Below, in pieces: positions 42,497 through 50,386 of a stretch of DNA of 64,000 nucleotides. The notes beneath the pieces were generated by a model. That model was not told where the DNA came from, ran no database searches, and worked only from the letters and a program-made list of their open reading frames with translations. A program made the translations under genes and the position numbers. Source of the DNA: Apostichopus japonicus. Lineage: Eukaryota; Echinodermata; Holothuroidea; Aspidochirotida; Stichopodidae. The stretch lies in assembly GCF_037975245.1 (NCBI RefSeq), contig NC_092575.1, forward strand, positions 8,712,001-8,776,000. Reading direction: 5' to 3'. How positions within the stretch are numbered: position 1 is the stretch's first letter; every line of letters begins with the position of its first letter.

Positions 42497-43280
42497 AAAT
42501 CGAATGAGCGGTACCGATCAATCGAATATGCGGTACCGATAAATCGAATGTGCGTTGCCGAAAAATCGAATGTGCGGTAAATTTAAATAGAATGTGCGAT
42601 ACCGATAAATCGAATGTGCGGTACCGATCAATCGAATATGCGGTACCGATAAATCGAATGTGCGTTGCCGATAAATCGAATGTGCGTTACCGATCAATCG
42701 AATGTGCATTGATCAATCGAATGTGCGGTACCGATAAATCGAATGTGCGGTACCGATCAATCGAATGTGCCGTACCGATAAATCGAATGTGCGATACCGA
42801 TCAATCGAATGTGTGGTAAATTTAAATCGAATGTGCGATACCGATAAATCGAATGAGCGGTACCGATCAATCGAATATGCCGTACCGATAAATTGAATGT
42901 GCGGTACCGATAAATCGAATGTGCGTTACCGATCAATCGAATGTGCATTGATCAATCGAATGTGCGGTACCGATTAATCGAATGTGCGGTACCGAAAATC
43001 AATTGTGCGGTATCGATCAATCGAATGTGCGGTACCGATCAATCGAATGTGCAGTAAATTTAAATAGAATGTGCGGTACCGATAAATGAAATGTGCGGTA
43101 CCGATCAATCGAATATGCGGTACCGATAAATCGAATGTGCGTTACCGATCAATCAAATGAGCGGTTCCAATAAATCGAATGTGCGGTACATTTAAATAGA
43201 ATGTGCGGTACCGATAAATCGAATGTGTGGTAAATTTAAATATAACGTGCGTTACAGATAAATCGAACGTGCGTTATCGA
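42497..43280 (+). repeat. About 936-bp tandem block, copy 2
   Basis: Partner of 41560-42345. It leads into the segment (43380-43627) where the LINE inserted. Confidence 0.85.
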
Positions 43281-43615
43281 TCAATCGAATGTGCGGTACC
43301 GATCAATCGAATGTGCGGTGCCGATTAATCGATTGTGCGGTGCCGATCAATCGAATGTGCGGTGACGATCAATCGAATGTGCGGTACCTATAAATCAAAT
43401 TTGCGGTATCGATCAATCGAAAGTGCGGTACCGATAAATCATATACACGGTACCGATTTATTGAATGTGCGGTACCGATAAATCGAATGTGCGTTGCCGA
43501 TAAATCGAATGTGCGTTACCGATCAACGAATGTTCGGTACCGATCAATGGAATGTGCGGTACCGATAAATCGAATGTGCGTTACCGATTCATCGATTGTT
43601 CTCTACCGATAAATC

Positions 43616-43627
43616 AATTGTTCGGTA
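43616..43627 (+). repeat. LINE target-site duplication, left copy
   Basis: AATTGTTCGGTA ends the satellite before the LINE and recurs at 49159-49170. The first two bases cannot be separated from the A tail on the right, so the duplication is 10-12 bp. The same sequence occurs uninterrupted at 38796-38807, 52344-52355, 58110-58121 and 58967-58978. Confidence 0.92.
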
Positions 43628-44212
43628 AGAAAGAAAAGATGACCGCCTCCAGCTAAACACGCGCACGGGAATGCACTCCCTAATCGTCTGATTTCTACCT
43701 AGAACAACCTCCATTTTGTCGATCCAAAGTAGACCCGACTATGAATAAGCATGAGGTTAACAATACCGTCATATTCATAACACTTTTACCCACGTTGCTA
43801 CGTCGTATTCTTTGAAGAAAGGATTACCGTCTAGATCCTCAAATGACAATATCGCGCATCTCCTCCCTATACTATTCGGTGCAGTCAATAGCCTGAGGTT
43901 CTACATCGGCAAACAAAATGGCCGCCTCCATATAGACTAAACATTCGATACCTGCTCAGAAGTTGATTGAAGTTTCTCTGCGATTATTCAACAAAGTGAT
44001 CCCTTTGTTTTGGGACAAATTTGGACTGCGGTGAAACGTAATATCACTGTTTGGTTCCTCCGAAAGTTGGTGCTACGAAAAAGATTTCCTAAGGAGGTTT
44101 TTCTACCGTCGAACAGTAAGTGTTTCTGTACTTTTACTACTGGCCTATATCGTGCATCCATTACCTGCACAATTTAAGGTTCAGATGCTAGTCCGAATAG
44201 TCCGAATGTAAG
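43628..44212 (+). promoter_or_regulatory. LINE 5' UTR / probable internal promoter region
   Basis: 585 bases without a credible ORF. LINEs of this type normally carry an internal promoter here; that is family knowledge, not something I can read directly. Visible are CAAAATGGCCGCCTCC at 43914-43929, a related AAAGATGACCGCCTCC near the 5' end (about 43635) and CCATTTTG on the opposite strand at 43711-43718. All three resemble the YY1-type ATGGCCGCC / CAAAATGG motif known from mammalian L1 leaders. A short direct repeat, AGTCCGAAT, lies at 44190-44198 and 44199-44207 just before ORF1. No TATA box stands out. Confidence 0.6.
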
Positions 44213-44950
44213 ATGGCAACAAGGCATGCAACGATAGATAAGAAGTTGGACACTATCATGGAAAAACTGGCCAATTTGGAAGGAATTCCGACCCAACTGG
44301 CAGATATTCAGTCCGAATTTAAAACACTGAAATCTGCAATGGTGGAGATTAACGAGTCTGTTGAGTTCATGGAGAAAGAGGTGGTCGAATTGAAAGAAGT
44401 TATGAAATGCAAAGCTACGAGACAGGAATTTGAAGGGTTAGGAAGTAAGCTAGCCAACATTGAGGAATCCACACAAAAGAGGTTGGATGATTTGGAGAAC
44501 CGGTCGAGAAGGCAAAATTTAATCATCTTTGGAGTCTCTGAATCAAATAACGAATCGTGTGAGACAATCGTAAAAGAGGATATTTTACACGGGTTGATGG
44601 GCTTCACAAATATCAACCTTGAACGGGTTCACCGTACACCTGGGGGCCCGAGGAACCCATCACAGGAGAAACCGAGGCCGATCCACGTCTGTTTCCGTGA
44701 CCTTAGTGACAGGGATAAAATACTCCAAGCAGCTCCAGGCAAACTGAAGGACACGCCATATCGGGGGGCAAAGATTTTTATCAGCGATGATGTTTGTCCA
44801 GCAATTCGAAATGCTAGGAAAGCACTTCGGGCGAAACTACCAGAAGTTAGGCAAGGGGCCGGAGTCAGATACGCCTATGTTCCGCGATCCGTACAAGCCT
44901 GTATAGTCATGGTGAAGACCGATGGGAGTAGACATAAAATATATAAATGA
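44213..44950 (+). CDS. LINE ORF1 protein (RNA-binding, L1 ORF1p-like)
   Basis: A 245-residue protein. In L1-type elements ORF1p trimerises, coats the element RNA and acts as a nucleic-acid chaperone in the retrotransposition particle. Residues about 8-95 are charged with regularly spaced Leu, Ile and Met, typical of a coiled coil (segments such as LEGIPTQLADIQSEF and FMEKEVVELKEVM). The basic stretch LENRSRRQNLIIFGV (94-108) leads into the RRM-like fold, as in many L1 ORF1 proteins. LERVHRT (136-142) and PIHVCF (156-161) fit the rest of that domain. Residues about 180-245 fit the L1 C-terminal domain. The first ATG after an in-frame TAG (44198-44200) was chosen; it has A at -3 and G at +4. 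The frame is intact. No zinc knuckle is visible. Its base composition looks less A/T-rich than ORF2. Confidence 0.9.
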   Translation: MATRHATIDKKLDTIMEKLANLEGIPTQLADIQSEFKTLKSAMVEINESVEFMEKEVVELKEVMKCKATRQEFEGLGSKLANIEESTQKRLDDLENRSRRQNLIIFGVSESNNESCETIVKEDILHGLMGFTNINLERVHRTPGGPRNPSQEKPRPIHVCFRDLSDRDKILQAAPGKLKDTPYRGAKIFISDDVCPAIRNARKALRAKLPEVRQGAGVRYAYVPRSVQACIVMVKTDGSRHKIYK

Positions 44951-45218
44951 GAGTCATGGACCCAGACGGAAGTGTCCACATGTATTTGTATTGAATCATG
45001 GAGGTTTCGATAGAAGTAACTGCTATAGTGGGATGTGTGTTCCTGGTTGGATGATCGTGCTATCTTTTTTCGTATGTGTTTCTTTGTTTCTTTGTTTTTT
45101 AGCACCGTATCGGTGCTTTGTTCTGTGTTGTTCTTTGTTTTTTATGTTTGTATCTTCGTTATAAAAAATCTCTTGCATGATGTGTTGCTTCTTGAAGTGG
45201 TGAATATGAAGTATTCTT
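44951..45218 (+). other. LINE inter-ORF spacer
   Basis: 268 bases between the two ORFs, with a T-rich middle (45061-45165) and no conserved domain in any frame. ORF1 and ORF2 do not overlap, so ORF2 would need reinitiation or another downstream entry mechanism; which one is not visible. Small ORFs here are rich in Phe, Cys and Leu because of the T-rich sequence and are not credible genes. Confidence 0.75.
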
Positions 45219-47240
45219 ATGGCGAATAGTTTCAACATTTCGTCCCTCAATTGCCGGGGGCTTAATAGTAAAAATAAAAGACAGGATGTTTTTGACTACT
45301 TGACACAGGTGAAAAGTGACATTTATTGTTTACAAGACGTTCATTGGGATGAACACTTGGTTGATAGTATTCTCTCAGAATGGGATGGAGATTGTTATAT
45401 TTCACCTGGGACGACTAATTCAAGGGGGGTCGCTGTTTGTATAAAGTCAACAGGAAATGTTACTGTTTGTAGACATCATTCTGATAATGAGGGTAATTAT
45501 ATTGCAATAATCATTGAGACTGCAGGACTTACATTCACTCTCGTGGTCCTTTATGGGCCTAATAACGATACTCCAATTTTTTTTAACAACATTCAGGAGG
45601 TTATTGAGGATTTTAATACCCCTCATATTATTATTGTTGGGGACTGGAATCTCGTTGTTGATCCTGATGTTGATACTTATAATTATCTTCATATTAATAA
45701 TCCCAAAGCTAGACAGGCAGTATTAAACATGCAGAGTGATTTAGAATTGTTTGATGTGTGGCGAGTTTTGCATCCTAATGAGAGAAGGTTTACTTGGCGT
45801 CAAAGAAATCCAGTCAAGCAAAGTCGATTAGATTTTTTCCTAATTTCTTCTGGTTTACTCAACATGGTGTTGAAGTCATCTATCACAGCAGGTTATAGAA
45901 CTGATCATTCTTTAATTACTACATCTTTTAACTTCAATGTAATTAGGATGGGTAGGGGCATTTGGAAGTTCAATAATTCTTTGCTTGATGATGAAGGTTA
46001 CTTGAAGAAAGTCAATGATGTGATTGACTCAACGATTGATCAGAATGTATGCTTCCCATATATTCGCTCTAATTTAAATACAATTCCAAGAAAGGAAATT
46101 CAGTTTGTTATTGATGATCAGCTTTTCTTTGAAATGCTGCTGTTGAATATTAGGGGAGCATCAATTTCTTATTCCTCCTATAAGAAGAAGGTCCAAAACA
46201 GTAGAGAAAAATATCTTATTGAGGAAATTAATCGTATTGAGCCTTTTTATAATGAGAGTGAGGACACAAAGAATTATATCGATCAGTTGAATCGTGAGTT
46301 GGAGAAGTTACGTGAAAAAAGACTTCATGGGTGTATGGTAAGAGCTAGGGTTGATTGGGTGGAATATGGAGAGAAGCCTTCTAAGTTTTTTCTCAATTTA
46401 GAGAAGAGAAATAAGGTCAGTAGAACTATTAGTCACTTGAAAGATGCAGATGACCATGATATTTACGACCAGGATCAAATTCAAAAGAATGTGCTCAATT
46501 TTTATCGCCAACTTTATAGATGTCATGATGCTTTTTTAAGAAATGAAGATCTCCATGAGAAGTTCTCAGATAAAATTGTGAAATTATCTACTGATCAATC
46601 AAGTGATCTGGAAGGGCCTCTGACATATGAGGAAATTACAGGAGTTTTGAGGAATATGAAGAATAATAAGTCGCCAGGTTATGATGGTTTCTCCGTTGAA
46701 TTTTTCAAATGTTTTTGGGACGATATTGGTCCCTTCCTTTTACGGTCACTGAATTTTGGGTATAAAAACTATCTTTCTGTGACACAAAAGCATGGTGTAA
46801 TTACCCTAATTCCGAAAGGTGGCAAACCACGTTATTACTTAAATAATTGGAGACCAATATCTCTGTTGAATGTTCCCTATAAAATTGCATCTTCTTGTAT
46901 TGCTAATCGTATGAAAAAAGTATTGCCCAATATTATTTCTCCTGACCAGAGTGGCTTTCTTGGTGGTAGGTACATTGGTGACAGTATTCGCACAGTGTAT
47001 GATATTATCCATTCCCTGGAGTTAGATAATACACCAGGTATTTTGTTTGGGGTTGATTTTGAAAAGGCCTTTGACAGTATATCAGTTACTTTCATTAGAA
47101 AAGTTCTTAATCTCTTTAACTTTGGGCCGTCTATTATTAGATGGTTTGATACTTTCTATAGTGATAATTACTCCTCAGTGTTGGTAAATGGTTTTCTGTC
47201 AGAAAAATTTCCCATTGAGCGTGGCTGTAGGACAGGGTGA
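45219..47240 (+). CDS. LINE ORF2, 5' part: AP endonuclease and first half of reverse transcriptase (frameshifted)
   Basis: 673 codons. Residues 1-235 are an APE/EEP-family endonuclease, which nicks target DNA for target-primed reverse transcription. Visible are SSLNCRGL (8-15), LQDVHW (38-43, where most relatives have Glu at the metal-binding position), YGPNND (112-117), GDWN (141-144), SRLDFFL (202-208) and TDH (228-230). After a linker come reverse transcriptase signatures: NNKSPGYDG, a TLIPK motif, NWRPISLLN, SPDQSGFLGGRYI and catalytic motif A FGVDFEKAFDS, with its Asp near residue 613. An in-frame TGA at 45207-45209 makes the ATG at 45219 the first possible start; its context is weak (C at -3). 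The frame ends at TGA 47238-47240 because of an extra base at about 47232. The rest of the domain continues one frame over, so this copy would give an endonuclease with an incomplete polymerase. Confidence 0.93.
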   Translation: MANSFNISSLNCRGLNSKNKRQDVFDYLTQVKSDIYCLQDVHWDEHLVDSILSEWDGDCYISPGTTNSRGVAVCIKSTGNVTVCRHHSDNEGNYIAIIIETAGLTFTLVVLYGPNNDTPIFFNNIQEVIEDFNTPHIIIVGDWNLVVDPDVDTYNYLHINNPKARQAVLNMQSDLELFDVWRVLHPNERRFTWRQRNPVKQSRLDFFLISSGLLNMVLKSSITAGYRTDHSLITTSFNFNVIRMGRGIWKFNNSLLDDEGYLKKVNDVIDSTIDQNVCFPYIRSNLNTIPRKEIQFVIDDQLFFEMLLLNIRGASISYSSYKKKVQNSREKYLIEEINRIEPFYNESEDTKNYIDQLNRELEKLREKRLHGCMVRARVDWVEYGEKPSKFFLNLEKRNKVSRTISHLKDADDHDIYDQDQIQKNVLNFYRQLYRCHDAFLRNEDLHEKFSDKIVKLSTDQSSDLEGPLTYEEITGVLRNMKNNKSPGYDGFSVEFFKCFWDDIGPFLLRSLNFGYKNYLSVTQKHGVITLIPKGGKPRYYLNNWRPISLLNVPYKIASSCIANRMKKVLPNIISPDQSGFLGGRYIGDSIRTVYDIIHSLELDNTPGILFGVDFEKAFDSISVTFIRKVLNLFNFGPSIIRWFDTFYSDNYSSVLVNGFLSEKFPIERGCRTG

Positions 47241-49035
47241 CCCTCTGTCCCCTTATTTATTTATTCTTTCTGTTGAACTTTTGAATAGCCTCGTTAACAG
47301 TGATGATTCTATTCGTGGTATTGATATTGGGGGACAGGTTTTCAAAACTGTTCAATACGCTGACGATACAACCTTTTTCATGCATGGTGACAGTACTTCT
47401 TTCAATAGGGTTATGGTACAACTTGACTATTTCAGAGATTTGTCTGGTCTCAAATTGAATTTGGACAAGTCCCTTTTAGTGGGACTGGGTAGTTTGAGAG
47501 GGCTTTCCATTCCACTTGATAAGAAGTATGCTATTCGTTGGAACACAGGTGAAGATTTCACTCTTTTAGGAATTGTTTTCAATACAGATTTGGGGAGCAT
47601 GGTTAAAAAAAATTACGATAAAGCAATGAATAAAGTTTCAAATGTGATAAAATTGTGGGAAAAGCGTTATCTTACAGCGCTTGGTCGTATTACAATTGTT
47701 AAGTCTCTCATGTTACCATGTTTCAACTATTATATCATGTCACTTCCGCTGCCTGACTTGGAGTATAGAAATAGGGTAAATTCTCTATTTTTCCGTTTCG
47801 TATGGAAAAATAAACCAGACCGTATAAGCCGTAAACAATTAAAGCTCAGTTATGCAGATGGAGGGTTGAATATGATAGATTTTTCTAAACACTGCGAGGC
47901 ACTAAAAATAAGCACTTTTGGTCGTTTTCTGAAAAGTGATCATTTCAGCTTCAGCTCTTGTTATTTACGTAAATATAACATTTGCACCGACATGTTTTTT
48001 ACCAATGGGGATTTCTATATAAAATTAGCTAGTTTGAGGTCTGCTAACCCCTTTTGGAGAAATCTCTTCGAAATAACGTATATATTTATTCGTGATGAGT
48101 TATCTACCATTAATGATGATGCGACCATATTTACTTTGCCTCTCTGGAATAATGGGCTGATTGAAATTGGTAACAGCCCAGTGTATTACAAGCGCTGGTA
48201 TGACAAAGGTATCCGTTTTGTTTGCGATTTTGTCACAGTTGATGGCAGGTTTTATAGTTTTGACAATTTCATCCAAAAGTATCTTGTTTCCACGAATTTT
48301 GTAGAATATTATGGTATTATTAACTCCATTAAAACTTTTTGGAATGGACCTGCTCTGGATGGGAATATGGATATTGCTTTTCCAAACAATTGCTACTTTA
48401 ACAAAATGCTTTACAATGGTATGTTCCGTTCGAAAGATATTTACAACAAGTTACTACAGGATTCGAAGTTGATTCTGAAATCCTATACGAAATGGTGTGG
48501 TACCCTCGATATTACTGAGGAAGATTGGTCTTTTTATTGTTCAGTGCCATTCAAGTGTTCTAGTGATGTTAATTTGAGGTGGTTTCAGTATAGGCTGCTT
48601 CAGAGGATTATCCCGTCCAATAAGTACTTGCATTTAATAAAAGCAATTACTCATGACACTTGTACTTTTTGTCATAGGTATGTTGAGACAATTGAACATT
48701 TGTTCTATTATTGCCCACTCTCAGCTAGGCTTTGGAATCATCTCCAAACTTTGTTAAACGATATAGATATTGGTATAGTACTAGACATTAAGACAGTGTT
48801 GTTTGGTGCGGACATTGCCAGAGAGCTGAATTTGATTATAATTTTAGTTAAGAAATTCATTTTCAACTGCAAAGTACGGAAAGAAATTCCACTGCAGAAT
48901 AAGTTACTATTGTTTCTGAGGGACTATTTTCTATTACAAAAAAACATTTTGTTGCGTAATATGAAAAGCAGTGTTTGGAGGAAATATTGGTACCCTTGGT
49001 ATAATTTTTTACAACTTCAGAATGTATTAAAATAA
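47233..49035 (+). pseudogene. LINE ORF2, 3' part: second half of reverse transcriptase and C-terminal zinc knuckle
   Basis: Continuation of ORF2 in the next frame after the single-base break. It opens directly on the motif QGDPLSPYLF, which normally follows the last residues of the upstream frame without a gap, so no coding sequence is missing. The catalytic YADD lies at 47356-47367. The thumb and connection region follow, then a C-terminal C-X2-C-X8-H-X4-C knuckle encoded near 48661-48714 (CTFCHRY through EHLFYYC), as in L1-type ORF2 and zf-RVT proteins. The frame stays open to TAA 49033-49035. An ATG at 47188 exists in this frame but lies upstream of the break and is unlikely to be a real start. 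With the 5' part the full ORF2 is close to the usual L1/Tx1 length (about 1,270 codons). A true mutation and a sequencing error cannot be told apart here. Confidence 0.9.
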
Positions 49036-49160
49036 ATACTTTTTAGTTTTTTCTAGGAATTTTCACTAAGTCACCATTAGAGTGCTATATTATGTTAAGT
49101 TATAGTTGCAAGAGATATAAAAAAAGAGAAAAAAAAATATTAAAGAAAAAAAAAAAAAAA
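49036..49160 (+). terminator. LINE 3' UTR and A-rich tail with polyadenylation signals
   Basis: A short 3' UTR of about 83 bases is followed by an A-rich tail (49119-49160) interrupted by G, T and TATT and ending in 15 A. AATAAA (49031-49036) overlaps the ORF2 stop codon, and ATTAAA (49139-49144) lies within the tail; either could have served in 3' end formation. No stem-loop or simple-repeat 3' end of the CR1 or RTE kind is seen. Confidence 0.8.
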
Positions 49161-49170
49161 TTGTTCGGTA
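49159..49170 (+). repeat. LINE target-site duplication, right copy
   Basis: Partner of 43616-43627. It follows the A tail directly and continues into GTATCGATTATAG exactly as the uninterrupted locus does at 38805. Confidence 0.92.
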
Positions 49171-49760
49171 TCGATTATAGAATGTGCGGTACCGATCAAT
49201 CGAATGTGCGGTACCGATAAATCGAAGGTGCGGTACCGATCAATCGAATGTGCGTTGCCGATCAATCGAATGTGCGGTACCGATTAATCGAATGTTCGAT
49301 ACCGATCAATCGAATGTGCGGTACCGATCGATCGAATGTACGGTACCGATCAATCGAATGTGCGGTACCGATCAATCGAATGTACGTTGCCGATTTATTG
49401 TATATGCGGTACCGACCAATCGAATGTGCGGTACCGATCAATCGAATGTGCGTTGCCGATAAATCGAACATGCGGTACCGATCAATCGAATGTGCGTTAC
49501 AAATTCATGGATTGTGCTTTACCGATCATTCGATCGTACGCTACCGATCAATGGAATGTGTGGTACCTATCAATCGAATGTGCGGTACACTATAATAGAA
49601 TGTGCGATACTGATAAATCGAATGTGCGGTACCGATCAATCGAATGTGCGGTACCGATAAATCGAATGTGCGTTGCCGATAAATCGAATGTGCGTTACCG
49701 ATCAATCGAATGTGCATTGATCAATCGAATGTGCGTTGCAGATTAATCGAATGTGCGGTA
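49171..49760 (+). repeat. LINE-flanking block shared with 38.8, 55.3 and 62.5 kb
   Basis: The variant order (AAGGTGCGG, TTCGATACCG, GATCGATCG, GATTTATTGTATATG, CGAACATGCGG, GATCGTACGCTACC) recurs near 38850-39240, 55310-55860 and 62500-63050. All carry the same rare monomers with a few substitutions. Confidence 0.85.
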
Positions 49761-50386
49761 CCGAAAATCAATTGTGCGGTATCTATCAATCGAATGTGCG
49801 TTGCCGATAAATCGAATGTGCGGTACCGATCAATCGAATGTTCCGTACCGATAAATCGAATATGCGTCACCGATAAATCGAATGTGCGGTAAATTTAAAT
49901 AGAACGTGCGGTACCGTTAAATAGAATGTGCGGTACCGATCAATCGAATATGCGGTACCGATAAATCGAATGTGCGTTGACGATAAATCGAATGTGCGTT
50001 ACCGATCAATCGAATGTGCATTGATCAATCGAATGTGCGGTACCGATTAATCGAATGTGCGGTACCAAAAATTAATTGTGCGGTATCGATCAATGGAATG
50101 TGCGGTACCGATAAATCGAATATGCGGTACCGATCAATCGAATGTGCCGTACCGATCAGACGAATGTGCGTTACCGATAATTCGAATATGCGGTAAATTT
50201 AAATAGAATGTGCGGTACCGATAAATGGAATGTGCGGTACCGATCAATCGAATATGCGGTACCGATCAATCGAATGTGCGATTGATCAATCGAATGTGCG
50301 GTACCGATAAATCGAATGTGCGGTACCGATCAATCGAATGTTCCGTACCGATAAATCGAATATGCGTCACCGATAAATCGAATGTG

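Larger units (their letters stand above)
1..43627 (+). repeat. 22-bp satellite array, left arm
   Basis: Head-to-tail 22-bp monomers fill this stretch without any non-repeat interruption that I could see; dividing the length by 22 gives roughly 1,980 copies. The monomer is a core, CGGTACCGATCAATCG, plus the linker AATGTG. Common variants change the middle of the core (GATAAATCG, GATTAATCG, GATCTATCG) or its start (CGTTGCCG, CGTTACCG, CGGTATCG, CGGTGACG, CCGTACCG, CGGTACCTAT). Shorter monomers of 19-21 bp occur, for example where GATCAACG loses a base or where TTGATCAATCG replaces the full core. No inverted segment was seen. There is no unique sequence and no credible gene. The family is not one I recognise; centromeric, pericentromeric or other heterochromatic location is possible but not shown. 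Confidence 0.97.
43628..49160 (+). mobile_element. Full-length non-LTR retrotransposon (LINE, L1/Tx1-like)
   Basis: The only non-satellite DNA in the window, about 5.5 kb. Order: 5' leader of 585 bases, ORF1 (44213-44950), spacer (44951-45218), ORF2 (45219-49035), short 3' UTR and an A-rich tail ending in 15 A. There are no terminal repeats. Target-site duplications of 10-12 bp flank it, as expected for target-primed reverse transcription. An AP-type endonuclease at the ORF2 start plus an L1-style coiled-coil/RRM ORF1 puts it in the L1/Tx1 group; the exact clade needs a phylogeny. ORF2 is frameshifted once; otherwise the copy looks young. The element lies in the same orientation as the monomers as written here. 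Confidence 0.95.

Noticed and set aside
1-43627. CRISPR array
   Set aside because: The repeats are contiguous, without unique spacers of constant length, and lie in animal DNA with no cas genes.
43988-44170. Minus-strand 60-codon ORF in the LINE leader
   Set aside because: Short, no recognisable domain, antisense to the leader; expected by chance.
44308-44616. Minus-strand 102-codon ORF
   Set aside because: Shadow of ORF1, which has clear coiled-coil and RRM features on the + strand.
44922-45229. Small Phe/Cys/Leu-rich + strand ORFs between ORF1 and ORF2
   Set aside because: They come from the T-rich spacer and overlap each other and the ORF1 end; no conserved domain.
47188-47232. ATG at 47188 as an independent start for the 3' half of ORF2
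   Set aside because: It lies in the wrong frame upstream of the break; the sequence between it and about 47232 is coded by the upstream frame as normal reverse transcriptase.
43628-49160. LTR retrotransposon or endogenous retrovirus
   Set aside because: No terminal repeats, no gag-protease-integrase order; A-rich tail, AP endonuclease and YADD reverse transcriptase fit a LINE.
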